Shown here piece after piece: positions 41,401 through 56,500 of a DNA stretch of 64,000 nt. The DNA lies in the NCBI RefSeq assembly GCF_963678635.1, contig NC_087070.1:13302539-13366538 (forward strand), given 5' to 3'. Each line of letters begins with the position of its first letter. The first letter of the stretch is position 1. The translations under genes and the position numbers were made by a program. The stretch comes from Symsagittifera roscoffensis (Eukaryota > Xenacoelomorpha > Acoela > Convolutidae). A model generated the notes under the pieces. It was given only the letters and a program-made list of their open reading frames with translations, was not told where the DNA came from and did not search any database.

Positions 41401-41700
41401 CTCGACAGGTTAAGTTTTCAATTGTTCAATACAATTCAGTTTTTTATATATACTTAAATGCGGGCTTCACTGGCTCGACAGGTTAAGTTTTCAATTTTTC
41501 AATACAGTTCAGTTTTTTATATATATTTAAATGCGGGCTTCACTGGCTCGACCGGTTAAGTTTTCAATTGTTCAATACAATTCAGTTTTTTATATATATT
41601 TAAATGCGGGCTTCACTGGCTCGACATGTTAAGTTTTCAATTGTTCAATACAATTCAGTTTTTTTATATATTTAAATGCGGGCTTCACTGGCTCGACAGG
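38400..41700. repeat. satellite block 2: 7-unit higher-order repeat
   Basis: Marker variants recur at 38901 and 39413 (512 bases, seven units) and again at 41168 (1,755 bases, about 24 units). Markers are gcgggtttcac and, nearby, ttctttaaatat and gcgggttcaattgg. Confidence 0.75.
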
Positions 41701-44700
41701 TTAAGTTTTCAGTTTTTCAATACAATTCAGGTTTGTATATATATTTAAATGCGGGCTTCACTGGCTCGACAGGTTAAGTTTTTTATTTTTCATTACAATT
41801 CAGTTTTTTATATATATTTTAATGCGGGCTTCACTGGCTCGACAGGTTGAGCTTTCAATTGTTCAATACAATTCAGTTTTATATATTTTTATATATTTAA
41901 ATGCGGGCTTCACTGGCTCGACAGGTTAAGTTTTCAATTGTTCAATACAATTCAGTTTTTTATATATATTTAAATGCGGGCTTCACTGGCTCGACAGGTT
42001 AAGTTTTCAATTGTTCAATACAATTCAGTTTTTTGTATATTTTTAAATGCGGGCTTCACTGGCTCGAGACGTTAAGTTTTCAATTGTTCAGTACAATTCA
42101 GTTTTTTATATATATTTAAATGCGGGCTTCACTGGCTCGACAGGTTAAGTTTTCAATTGTTCGATACAATTCAGTTTTTTATAAATATTTAAATGCAGAC
42201 TTCACTGGCTCGACAGGTTAAGTTTTCAATTATTCAATACAATTCAGTTTTTTATATATATTTAAATGCAAGCTTCACTGACTCGACAGGTTAAGTTTTC
42301 AATTGTTCAATACAATTCAGTTTTTTATTTATATTTGAATGCGGGCTTCACTGGCTCGATAGGTTAAGTTTTCAATTTTTCAGTACAATTTAGGTTTTTA
42401 TAAATTTTTAAATGCGGGCTTCACTGGCTCGACAGGTTAAGTTTTCAATTGTTCAATACAATTCAGTTTTTTATATAAATTTTAATGCGGGCTTCACTGG
42501 CTCGACAGGTTAAGTTTTCAATTGTTCAATACAATTCAGTTTTATATATATATATTAAAATGCGGGCTTCACTGGCTCGACAGGTTAAGTTTTCAATTGT
42601 TCAATACAATTCAGTTTTTTATATATATTTAAATGCGGGCTTCACTGGCTCGACAGGTTAAGTTTTCAATTGTTCAATACAATTCAGTTTTTTATATATA
42701 TATATATTGAAATGCGGGCTTCACTGGCTCGACAGGTTAAGTTTTCAATTGTTCAATACAATTCAGTTTTTTATATATATTTAAATGCGGGCTTCACTGG
42801 CTCGACCGGTTAAGTTTTCAATTGTTCAATACAATTCAGTTTTTTATATATATTTAAATGCGGGCTTCACTGGCTCGACATGTTAAGTTTTCAATTGTTC
42901 AATACAATTCAGTTTTTTATATATTTAAATGCGGGCTTCACTGGCTCAACAGGTTAAGTTTTCAATTTTTCAATACAATTCAGGTTTTTTATATATTTAA
43001 ATGCGGGCTTCACTGGCTTGATAGGTTAAGTTTTCAATTTTTCATTACAATTCAGTTTTTTATATATATTTTAATGCGGGCTTCACTGGCTCGACAGGTT
43101 AAGTTTTCAATTGTTCAATACAATTCAGTTTTATATATTTATATATATTTAAATGCGGGCTTCACTGGCTCGACAGGTTAAGTTTTCAATTGTTCAATAC
43201 AATTCAGTTTTTTATATATTTTTAAATGCGGGCTTCACTGGCTCGAGACGTTAAGTTTTCAATTGTTCAATACAATTCAGTTTTTTATATATATTTAAAT
43301 GCGGGCTTCACTGGCTCGACAAGTTAAGTTTTCAATTATTCGATACAATTCAGTTTTTTATAAATATTTAAATGCAGGCTTCACTGGCTCGACAGGTTAA
43401 GTTTTCAATTATTCAATACAATTCAGTTTTTTATATATATTTAAATGCGGGCTTCACTGACTCGACAGGTTAAGTTTTCAATTGTTCAATACAATTCAGT
43501 TTTTTATTTATATTTGAATGCGGGCTTCACTGGCTCGATAGGTTAAGTTTTCAATTTTTCAGTACAATTTAGGTTTTTATAAATTTTTAAATGCGGGCTT
43601 CACTGGCTCGACAGGTTAAGTTTTCAATTGTTCAATACAATTCAGTTTTTTATATATATTTTAATGCGGGCTTCACTGGCTCGACAGGTTAAGTTTTCAA
43701 TTGTTCAATACAATTCAGTTTTTATATATATATATATTTAAATGCGGGCTTCACTGGCTCGACAGGTTAAGTTTTCAATTGTTCAATAGAATTCATTTTT
43801 TTATATATATTTAAATGCGGGCTTCACTGGCTCGACAGGTTAAGTTTTCAATTGTTCATTACAATTCAGTTTTTTATATATATTGAAATGCGGGCTTCAC
43901 TGGCTCGACAGGTTAAGTTTTCAATTGTTCAATACAATTCAATTTTTTATATATATTTAAATGCGGGCTTCACTGGCGCGACCGGTTAAGTTTTCAATTG
44001 TTCAATACAATTCAGTTTTTTATATATATTTAAATGCGGGCTTCACTGGCTCGACATGTTAAGTTTTTAATTGTTCAATACAATTCAGTTTTTTATATAT
44101 TTAAATGCGGGCTTCACTGGCTCAACAGGTTAAGTTTTCAATTTTTCAATACAATTCAGGTTTTTATATATATTTAAATGCGGGCTTGACTGGCTTGATA
44201 GGTTAAGTTTTCAATTTTTCATTACAATTCAGTTTTTTATATATATTTTAAGGCGGGCTTCACTGGCTCGACAGGTTAAGTTTTCAATTGTTCAATACAA
44301 TTCAGTTTTTTATATATTTTTAAATGCGGGCTTCACTGGCTCGAGACGTTAAGTTTTCAATTGTTCAATACAATTCAGTTTTTTATATATATTTAAATGC
44401 GGGCTTCACTGGCTCGACAAGTTAAGTTTTCAATTGTTCGATACAATTCAGTTTTTTATAAATATTTAAATGCAGGCTTCACTGGCTCGACAGGTTAAGT
44501 TTTCAATTATTCAATACAATTCAGTTTTTTATATATATTTAAATGCGGGCTTCACTGACTCGACAGATTAAGTTTTCAATTGTTCAATACAATTCAGTTT
44601 TTTATTTATATTTGAATGCGGGCTTCACTGGCTCGATAGGTTAAGTTTTCAATTTTTCAGTACAATTTAGGTTTTTATAAATTTTTAAATGCGGGCTTCA

Positions 44701-47321
44701 CTGGCTCGACAAGTTAAGTTTTCAATTGTTCGATACAATTCAGTTTTTTATAAATATTTAAATGCAGGCTTCACTGGCTCGACAGGTTAAGTTTTCAATT
44801 ATTCAATACAATTCAGTTTTTTATATATATTTAAATGCGGGCTTCACTGACTCGACAGATTAAGTTTTCAATTGTTCAATACAATTCAGTTTTTTATTTA
44901 TATTTGAATGCGGGCTTCACTGGCTCGACATGTTAAGTTTTTAATTGTTCAATACAATTCAGTTTTTTATATATTTAAATGCGGGCTTCACTGGCTCAAC
45001 AGGTTAAGTTTTCAATTTTTCAATACAATTCAGGTTTTTATATATATTTAAATGCGGGCTTGACTGGCTTGATAGGTTAAGTTTTCAATTTTTCATTACA
45101 ATTCAGTTTTTTATATATATTTTAATGCGGGCTTCACTGGCTCGACAGGTTAAGTTTTCAATTGTTCAATACAATTCAGTTTTTTATATATTTTTAAATG
45201 CGGGCTTCACTGGCTCGAGACGTTAAGTTTTCAATTGTTCAATACAATTCAGTTTTTTATATATATTTAAATGCGGGCTTCACTGGCTCGACATGTTAAG
45301 TTTTTAATTGTTCAATACAATTCAGTTTTTTATATATTTAAATGCGGGCTTCACTGGCTCAACAGGTTAAGTTTTCAATTTTTCAATACAATTCAGGTTT
45401 TTATATATATTTAAATGCGGGCTTGACTGGCTTGATAGGTTAAGTTTTCAATTTTTCATTACAATTCAGTTTTTTATATATATTTTAATGCGGGCTTCAC
45501 TGGCTCGACAGGTTAAGTTTTCAATTGTTCAATACAATTCAGTTTTTTATATATTTTTAAATGCGGGCTTCACTGGCTCGAGACGTTAAGTTTTCAATTG
45601 TTCAATACAATTCAGTTTTTTATATATATTTAAATGCGGGCTTCACTGGCTCGACAAGTTAAGTTTTCAATTGTTCGATACAATTCAGTTTTTTATAAAT
45701 ATTTAAATGCAGGCTTCACTGGCTCGACAGGTTAAGTTTTCAATTATTCAATACAATTCAGTTTTTTATATATATTTAAATGCGGCCTTCACTGGCTCGA
45801 CAGGTTAAATTTTCAATTGTTCAATACAATTCATTTTTTCATATTAATTTGAATGCGGGCTTCACTGGCTCGACAGGTTAAGTTTTCAATTGTTCAATAC
45901 AATTCAGTTTTTTATATATATTTAAATGCGGGCTTCACTGACTCGACAGATTAAGTTTTCAATTGTTCAATACAATTCAGTTTTTTATTTATATTTGAAT
46001 GCGGGCTTCACTGGCTCGATAGGTTAAGTTTTCAATTTTTCAGTACAATTTAGGTTTTTATAAATTTTTAAATGCGGGCTTCACTGGCTCGACAGGTTAA
46101 GTTTTCAATTGTTCAATACAATTCAGCTTTTTATATATATTTTAATGCGGGCTTCACTGGCTCGACAGGTTAAGTTTTCAATTGTTCAATACAATTCAGT
46201 TTTTATATATATATATATATATATATTTAAATGCGGGCTTCACTGGCTCGACAGGTTAAGTTTTCAATTGTTCAATAGAATTCAATTTTTCATATATATT
46301 TAAATGCGGGCTTCACTGGCTCGACAGGTTAAGTTTTCAATTGTTCAATACAATTCAGTTTTTAATATATATTGAAATGCGGGCTTCACTGGCTCGACAG
46401 GTTAAGTTTTCAATTGTTCAATACAATTCAGTATTTTTTCTATATATATTTAAATGCGGGCTTCACTGGCTCGACCGGTTAAGTTTTCAATTGTTCAATA
46501 CAATTCAGTTTTTTATATATATTTAAATGCGGGCTTCACTGGCTCGACATGTTAAGTTTTCAATTGTTCAATACAATTCAGTTTTTTATATATTTAAATG
46601 CGGGCTTCACTGGCTCAACAGGTTAAGTTTTCATTTTTTCAATACAATTCAGGTTTTTATATATATTCAAATGCGGGCTTGACTGGCTTGATAGGTTAAG
46701 TTTTCAATTTTTCATTACAATTTAGTTTTTTATATATATTTTAATGCGGGCTTCACTGGCTCGACAGGTTAAGTTTTCAATTGTTCAATACAATTCAGTT
46801 TTATATTTTTATATATATTTAAATGCGGGCTTCACTGGCTCGACAGGTTAAGTTTTCAATTGTTCAATACAATTCAGTTTTTTATATATATTTAAATGCG
46901 GGCTTCACTGGCTCGACTGGTTAAGTTTTCAATTGTTCAATACAATTCAGTTTTTTATATATATTTTAATGCGGGCTTCACTGGCTCGACAGGTTAAGTT
47001 TTCAATTGTTCAATACAATTCAGTTTTATATTTTTATATATATTTAAATGCGGGCTTCACTGGCTCGACAGGTTAAGTTTTCAATTGTTCAATACAATTC
47101 AGTTTTTTATATATATTTAAATGCGGGCTTCACTGGCTCGACAGGTTAAGTTTTCAGTTTTTCAATACAATTCAGGTTTGTATATATATTTAAATGCGGG
47201 CTTCACTGGCTCGACAGGTTAAGTTTTTTATTTTTCATTACAATTCAGTTTTTTATGTATATTTTAATGCGGGCTTCAGTGGCTCGACAGGTTGAGCTTT
47301 CAATTGTTCAATACAATTCAG

Positions 47322-47371
<50 letters not shown>

Positions 47372-48950
47372 AATGCGGGCTTCACTGGCTCGACAGTTTA
47401 AGTTTTCAATTGTTCAATAGAATTCAATTTTTTATATATATTTAAATGCGGGCTTCACTGGCTCGACAGGTTAAGTTTTCAATTGTTCTATACAATTCAG
47501 TTTTTTATATATATTGAAATGCGGGCTTCACTGGCTCGACAGGTTAAGTTTTCAATTGTTCAATACAATTCAGTTTTTTATATATATTTAAATGCGGGCT
47601 TCACTGGCTCGACCGGTTAAGTTTTCAATTGTTCAATACAATTCAGTTTTTTATATATATTTAAATGCGGGCTTCACTGGCTCGACATGTTAAGTTTTCA
47701 ATTGTTCAATACAATTCAGTTTTTTATATATTTAAATGCGGGCTTCACTGGCTCAACAGGTTAAGTTTTCAATTTTTCAATACAATTCAGGTTTTTATAT
47801 ATATTTAAATGCGGGCTTGACTGGCTTGATAGGTTAAGTTTTCAATTTTTCATTACAATTCAGTTTTTTATATATATTTTAATGCGGGCTTCACTGGCTC
47901 GACAGGTTAAGTTTTCAATTGTTCAATACAATTCAGTTTTATATTTTTATATATATTTAAATGCGGGCTTCACTGGCTCGACAGGTTAAGTTTTCAATTG
48001 TTCAATACAATTCAGTTTTATATATATATTTAAATGCGGGCTTCACTGGCTCGACCGGTTAAGTTTTCAATTGTTCAATACAATTCAGTTTTTTATATAT
48101 ATTTAAATGCGGGCTTCACTGGCTCGACATGTTAAGTTTTCAATTGTTCAATACAATTCAGTTTTTTATAGATTTAAATGCGGGCTTCACTGGCTCAACA
48201 GGTTAAGTTTTCAATTTTTCAATACAATTCAGGTTTTTATATATATTTAAATGCGGGCTTCACTGGCTTGATAGGTTAAGTTTTCAATTTTTCATTACAA
48301 TTCAGTTTTTTATATATATTTTAATGCGGGCTTTACTGGCTCGACAGGTTAAGTTTTCAATTGTTCAATACAATTCAGTTTTATATTTTTATATATATTT
48401 AAATGCGGGCTTCACTGGCTCGACAGGTTAAGTTTTCAAGTGTTCAATACAATTCAGTTTTTTATATATATTTAAATGCGGGCTTCACTGGCTCGACAGG
48501 TTAAGTTTTCAATTGTTCAATACAATTCAGTTTTTATATATATTTAAATGCGGGCTTCACTGGCTCGACAGGTTAAGTTTTCAATTGTTCAATACAATTC
48601 AGTTTTTATATATATTTAAATGCGGGCTTCACTGGCTCGACAGGTTAAGTTTTCAATTGTTCAATACAATTCAGTTTTTTATATATATTGAAATGCGGGC
48701 TTCACTGGATCGACAGGTTAAGTTTTCAATTGTTCAATACAATTCAGTTTTTTATATATATTTAAATGCGGGCTTCACTGGCTCGATCGGTTAAATTTTC
48801 AATTGTTCAATACAATTCAGTTTTTTATATTTATTTAAATGCGGGCTTCACTGGCTCGACATGTTAAGTTTTCAATTGTTCAATACAATTCAGTTTTTTA
48901 TATTTTTAAATGCGGGCTTCACTGGCTCGACAGGTTAAGTTTTCAATTTT
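41700..48950. repeat. satellite block 3: gaccgg/gacatg/caacagg/gatagg series
   Basis: Four successive marked units (ctcgaccgg, ctcgacatg, ctcaacagg, cttgatagg) recur near 42800, 43980, 46470, 47610, 48050 and 48780, at intervals of about 1.18 kb, or 0.44 kb in one case. Pure TA runs have expanded at 46204-46227 and 47326-47368. Confidence 0.75.
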
Positions 48951-51900
48951 TCAATACAATTCAGGTTTTTTTATATATTTAAATGCGGGCTTCACTGGCT
49001 TGACAGGTTAAGTTTTCAATTTTTCATTACAATTCAGTTTTTTATATATATTTTAATGTGGGCTTCACTGGCTCGACAGGTTAAGTTTTCAATTGTTCAA
49101 TACAATTCAGTTTTATATTTTTATATATATTTAAATGCGGGCTTCACTGGCTCGACATGTTAAGTTTTCAATTGTTCAATACAATTCAGTTTTTATATAT
49201 ATTTAAATGCGGGCTTCACTGGCTCGACAGGTTAAGTTATCAATTGTTCAATACAATTCAGTTTTTTATATATATATTTAAATGCGGGCTTCACTGGCTC
49301 GACAGGTTAAGTTTTCAATTGTTCTATACAATTCAGTTTTTTATATATATATATAATGCGGGCTTCACTGGCTCGAGACGTTAAGTTTTCAATTGTTCAA
49401 TACAATTCAGTTTTTTATATATATTTAAATGCGGCTTCACTGGCTCGACAGGTTAAGTTTTCAATTGTTCGATACAATTCATTTTTTTATAATTATTTAA
49501 ATGCGGGCATCACTGGCTCGACAGGTTAAGTTTTCAATTATTCAATACAGTTCAGTTTTTTATATATTTTTAAATGCGGGCTTCACTTGCTCGACAGGTT
49601 AAGTTTTTAATTGTTCAATACAATTCAGTTTTTTTATTTATATTTGAATGCGAGCTTCACTGGCTCGACAGGTTAAGTTTTCAATTTTTCAATACAAGTC
49701 AGGTTTTTATATATATTTAAATGCGGGCTTCACTGGCTCGACAGGTTAAGTTTTCAATTGTTCAATACAATTCAGTTTTTTATATATATTTTAATGCGGG
49801 CTTCACTGGCTCGACAGGTTAAGTTTTCAATTGTTCAATACAATTCAGTTTTTTATATATATATTTAAATGCGGGCTTCACTGGCTCGACAGGTTAAGTT
49901 TTCAATTGTTCAATACAATTCAGTTTTTTATGTATATTTAAATGCGGGCTTCACTGGCTCGACAGGTTAAGTTTTCAATTGTTCAATACAATTCAGTTTT
50001 TCATATATATTGAAATGCGGGCTTCACTGGCTCGACAGGTTAAGTTTTCAATTGTTCAATACAATTCAGTTTTTTATATATTTTTAAATGCGGGCTTCCC
50101 TGGCTCAACAGGTTAATTTTTCAATACAATTCAGGTTTTTATATATATTTAAATGCGGGCTTCACTGGCGTGACTGGTTAAGTTTTCAATTTTTCATTAC
50201 AATTCAGTTTTTCATATATATTTTAATGCGGGCTTCACTGGCTCGACAGGTTAAGTTTTCAATTGTTCAATACAATTCAGTTTTATATATTTATATATAT
50301 TTAAATGCGGGCTTCACTGTCTCGACAGGTTAAGTTTTCAATTGTTCAATACAATTCAGTTTTATATATTTATATATATTTAAATGCGGGCTTCACTGTC
50401 TCGACAGGTTAAGTTTTCAATTGTTCAATACAATTCAGTTTTTTATATATATTTAAATGCGGGCTTCACTGGCTCGACAGGTTAAGTTTTCAATTGTTCA
50501 ATACAATTCAGTTTTTTATATATATTTTAATGCGGGCTTCACTGGCTCGACAGGTTAAGTTTTCAATTGTTCAATACAATTCAGTTTTGTATATTTATAT
50601 ATATTTAAATGCGGGCTTCACTGTCTCGACAGGTTAAGTTTTCAATTGTTCAATACAATTCAGTTTTTTATATATATTTAAATGCGGGCTTCACTGGCTC
50701 GACAGGTTAAGTTTTCAATTGTTCAATACAATTCAGTTTTTTATATATATTTAAATGCGGGCTTCACTGGCTCGACAGGTTAAGTTTTCAATTGTTCAAT
50801 ACAATTCAGTTTTTATATATATTTAAATGCGGGCTTCACTGGCTCGACAGGTTAAGTTTTCAATTGTTCAATACAATTCAGTTTTTTATATATATTGAAA
50901 TGCGGGCTTCACTGGCTCGACATGTTAAGTTTTCAATTGTTCAATACAATTCAGTTTTTAATATATTTAAATGCGGGCTTCATGGCTCGACAGGTTAAGT
51001 TTTCAATTTCTCAATACAATTCAGGTTTTTATATATATTTAAATGCGGGCTTCACTGGCTTGACAGGTTAAGTTTTCAATTTTTTATTACAATTCAGTTT
51101 TTTGTATATATTTTAATGCGGGCTTCACTGGCTCGACAGGTTAAGTTTTCAATTGTTCAATACAATTCAGTTTTATATATTTATATATATTTGAATGCGG
51201 GCTTCACTGGCTCGACAGGTTAAGTTTTCAATTGTTCAATACAATTCAGTTTTTTATATATATTTAAATGCGGGCTTCACTGGCTCGACAGGTTAAGTTT
51301 TCAATTGTTCAATACAATTCAGTTTTATATATTTATATATATTTAAATGCGGGCTTCACTGTCTCGACAGGTTAAGTTTTCAATTGTTCAATACAATTCA
51401 GTTTTTTATATATATTTAAATGCGGGCTTCACTGTCTCGACAGGTTAAGTTTTCAATTGTTCAATACAATTCAGTTTTTTATATATATTTAAATGCGGGC
51501 TTCACTGGCTCGACAGGTTAAGTTTTCAATTGTTCAATACAATTCAGTTTTTTATATATATTTTAATGCGGGCTTCACTGGCTCGACAGGTTAAGTTTTC
51601 AATTGTTCAATACAATTCAGTTTTGTATATTTATATATATTTAAATGCGGGCTTCACTGTCTCGACAGGTTAAGTTTTCAATTGTTCAATACAATTCAGT
51701 TTTTTATATATATTTAAATGCGGGCTTCACTGGCTCGACAGGTTAAGTTTTCAATTGTTCAATACAATTCAGTTTTTTATATATATTTAAATGCGGGCTT
51801 CACTGGCTCGACAGGTTAAGTTTTCAATTGTTCAATACAATTCAGTTTTTATATATATTTAAATGCGGGCTTCACTGGCTCGACAGGTTAAGTTTTCAAT

Positions 51901-54900
51901 TGTTCAATACAATTCAGTTTTTTATATATATTGAAATGCGGGCTTCACTGGCTCGACAGGTTAAGTTTTCAATTGTTCAATACAATTCAGTTTTTTATAT
52001 ATATTTAAATGCGGGCTTCACTGGCTCGACCGGTTAAGTTTTCAATTGTTCAATACAATTCAGTTTTTTATATATATTTAAATGCGGGATTCACTGGCTC
52101 GACATGTTAAGTTTTCAATTGTTCAATACAATTCAGTTTTTAATATATTTAAATGCGGGCTTCACTGGCTCGACAGGTTAAGTTTTCAATTTCTCAATAC
52201 AATTCAGGTTTTTATATATATTTAAATGCGGGCTTCACTGGCTTGACAGGTTAAGTTTTCAATTTTTCATTACAATTCAGTTTTTTGTATATATTTTAAT
52301 GCGGGCTTCACTGGCTCGACAGGTTAAGTTTTCAATTGTTCAATACAATTCAGTTTTATATATTTATATATATTTGAATGCGGGCTTCACTGGCTCGACA
52401 GGTTAAGTTTTCAATTGTTCAATACAATTCAGTTTTTTATATATATTTAAATGCGGGCTTCACTGGCTCGACAGGTTAAGTTTTCAATTGTTCAATACAA
52501 TTCAGTTTTTTATATATATTTAAATGCGGGCTTCACCGGCTCGACAGGTTAAGTTTTCAATTGTTCAATACAATTCAGTTTTTATATATATTTAAATGCG
52601 GGCTTCACTGGCTCGACAGGTTAAGTTTTCAATTGTTCAATACAATTCAGTTTTTTATATATATTGAAATGCGGGCTTCACTGGCTCGAAAGGTTAAGTT
52701 TTCAATTGTTCAATACAATTCAGTTTTTTATATATATTTAAATGCGGGCTTCACTGGCTCGACCGGTTAAGTTTTCAATTGTTCAATACAATTCAGTTTT
52801 ATATATATATTTAAATGCGTGCTTCACTGGCTCGACATGTTAAGTTTTCAATTGTTCAATACAATTCAGTTTTTTATATATTTAAATGCGGGCTTCACTG
52901 GCTCGACAAGTTAAGTTTTCAATTTTTCAAAACAATTCAGGTTTTTATATATATTTAAAGGCGGGCTTCACTGGCTTGACAGGTTAAGTTTTCAATTTTT
53001 CATTACAATTCAGTTTTTCATATAAATTTTAATGCGGGCTTCACTGGCTCGACAGGTTAAGTTTTCAATTGTTCAATACAATTCAGTTTTATATATTTAT
53101 ATATAATTGAATGCGGGCTTCACTGGCTGGACAGGTTAAGTTTTCAATTGTTCAATACAATTCAGTTTTTTATATATATTTAAATGCGGGCTTCACTGGC
53201 TCGACAGGTTAAGTTTTCAATTGTTCAATACAATTCAGTTTTTTATATATATTTAAATGCGGGCTTCACTGGCTCGACAGGTTAAGTTTTCAATTGTTCA
53301 ATACAATTCAGTTTTTTATATATATTTAAATGCAGGCTTCACTGGCTCGACAGGTTAAGTTTTCAATTGTTCAATACAATTCAGTTTTTTATATATATTT
53401 AAATACGGGTTTCACTGGCTCGACAGGTTAAGTTTTCAATTGTTCAATACAATTCAGTTTTTTATATATATTTCAATGCGGGCTTCACTGGCTCGAGACG
53501 TTAAGTTTTCAATTGTTCAATACAATTCAGTTTTTTATATATATTTAAATGCGGGCTTCACTGGCTCGACAGGTTAAGTTTTCAATTGTTCGATACAATT
53601 CAGTTTATTATAAATATTTAAATGCGGGCTTCACTGGCTCGACAGGTTAAGTTTTCAATTATTCAATACAATTCAGTTTTTTATATATATTTAAATGCGG
53701 GCTTCACTGGCTCGACAGGTTAAGTTTCCAATTGTTTTTTACAATTCAGTTTTTTATCTATTATATATTTAAATGCGGGCTTCACTGGCTCGACAGGTTA
53801 AGTTTTCAATTGTTCCATACAATTCAGTTTTTTATATATATTTAAATGCGGGCTTCACTGGCTCGACAGGTTAAGTTTTCACTTGATCAATACATTTCAG
53901 TGTTTTATATATATTTTTAAATGCGGGCTTCACTGGCTCGACAGGTTAAATTTTCAGGCTTTCAATACAATTCAGTTTTTTATATATATTTAAATGCGGG
54001 CTTCACTGGCTCGACAGGTTAAGTTTTGAATTGTTCAATACAATTCAGTTTTTATATATTTAAATGCGGGCTTCACTGGCTCGACAGGTTATGTTTTCAA
54101 TTGCTCAATACAATTCAGTTTTTTATACATATTCAAATGCGGGCTTCACTGGCTCGACAGGTTAAGTTTTCAATTGTTCAATATAATTCAGTTTTTTATA
54201 TATAGTTAAATGCGGGCTTCACTGGCTCGACAGGTTAAGTTTTCAATAGTTCAATACAATTCAGTTTTATATATATATATTTAAATGCGGGCTTCACTGG
54301 CTCGACAGGTTAAATTTTCAGTTTTTCAATACAATTCAGTTTTTTATATATATTTAAATGCGGGCTTCACTGGCTCGACAGGTTAAGTTTTGAATTGTTC
54401 AATACTATTCAGTTTTTATATATATTTAAATGCGGGCTTCACTGGCTCGGCAGGTTAAGTTTTCAATTGTTCAATACATTTCGCTTTTTTATATATATTT
54501 AAATGCAGGCTTCATTGACTCGACAGGTTAAGTTTTCAATTGTTCAATACAATTCAGTTTTTTATATATATTTAAATGCGGGCTTCACTGGCTCGACAGG
54601 TTAAGTTTTGAATTGTTCAATACAATTCAGTTTTTTTATGTATTTAAATGCGGGCTTCACTGGCTCGGCAGATTAAGTTTTCAATTGTTCAATACAACTC
54701 GCTTTTTTATATATATTTGAATGCGGGCTTCACTGGCTCGACAGGTTAAGTTTTCAATTGTTCAATACTATTCAGTTTTTTATATATATTTAAGTGCGGG
54801 CTTCACTGGCTCGATAGGTTAAGTTTTCAATTGTTCAATACAATTCAGTTTTTTATATATATTTAAATGCGAGCTTCACTGGCTCGACAGGTTAAGTTTT

Positions 54901-56500
54901 CAATTGTTCGATACAATTCAGTTTTTTATATATATTTCAATGCGGGCTTCACTGGCTCGAGACGTTAAGTTTTCAATTGTTCAATACAATTCAGTTTTTT
55001 ATATATATATTTAAATGCGGGCTTCACTGGCTCGACAGGTTAAGTTTTCAATTGTTCGATACAATTCAGTTTTTTATAAATATTTAAATGCGGGCTTCAC
55101 TGGCTCGACAGGTTAAGTTTTCAATTATTCAATACAATTCAGTTTTTTATATATATTTAAATGCGGGCTTCACTGGCTCGACAGGTTAAGTTTTCAATTG
55201 TTTAATACAATTCAGTTTTTTATTTATATTTGAATGCGGGCTTCACTGGCTCGACAGGTTAAGTTTTCAATTTTTCAATACAAGTCAGGTTTTTATATAT
55301 ATTTAAATGCGGGCTTCACTGACTCGACAGGTTAAGTTTTCAATTGTTCAATACAATTCAGTTTTTTATATATATTTTAATGTGGGTTTCACTGGCTCGA
55401 CAGGTTAAGTTTTCAATTGTTCAATACAATTCAGTTTTTTATATATATATATTTAAATGCGGGCTTGACTGGCTCGACAGGTTAAGTTTTCAATTGTTCA
55501 ATACAATTCAGTTTTTATATATATTTAAATGCGGGCTTCACTGGCTCGACAGGTTAAGTTTTCAATTGTTCAATACAATTCAGTTTTTCATATGTATTGA
55601 AATGCGGGCTTCACTGGCTCGACAGGTTAAGTTTTCAATTGTTCAATACAATTCAGTTTTTTATAATTATTTAAATGCGGGCTTCACTGGCTCGACAGGT
55701 TAAGTTTTCAATTGTTTAATACAATTCAGTTTTTCATATGTATTGAAATGCGGGCTTCACTGGCTCGACAGGTTAAGTTTTCAATTGTTCAATACAGTTC
55801 AGTTTTTTTTATATACCTAAATGCGGGCTTCACTGGCTCGACAGGTTAAGTTTTCAATTGTTTTTTACAATTCAGTTTGTTATCTATTATATATTTAAAT
55901 GCGGGCTTCACTGGCTCGACAGGTTAAGTTTTCAATTGTTCAATACAATTCAGTTTTTTATATATATTTAAATGCGGGCTTCACTGGCTCGACAGGTTAA
56001 GTTTTCACTTGATCAATACAATTCAGTGTTTTATATATATTTTTAAATGCGGGCTTCACTGGCTCGACAAGTTAAATTTTCAGGTTTTCAATACAATTCA
56101 GTTTTTTATATATATAATTAAATGCGGGCTTCACTGGCTCGACAGGTTAAGTTTTGAATTGTTCAATACAATTCACTTTTTTATATATATTTAAATGCGG
56201 GCTTCACTGGCTCGACAGGTTAAGTTTTCAATTGTTCAATTCAATTCAGTTTTTTATATATATTCAAATGCGGGCTTCACTGGCTCGACAGGTTAAATTT
56301 TCAATTGTTCAATATAATTCAGTTTTTTATATATAGTTAAAAGCGGGCTTCACTGGCTCGACAGGTTAAGTTTTCAATAGTTCAATACAATTCAGTTTTT
56401 TACATATTTTTAAATGCGGGCTTCACTGGCTCGACAGGTTAAGTTTTCAATTGTTCAATACAATTCGGTTTTGTATATATATTTAAATGCGGACTTCACT
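48950..56500. repeat. satellite block 4: duplicated segments with long TA-TTTATA spacers
   Basis: Units with tatatatttatatatattt spacers and a ctgtctcgac marker recur. A three-unit group near 50792 is repeated near 51828 and 52561 (1,036 and 733 bases apart, about 14 and 10 units). Confidence 0.7.
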
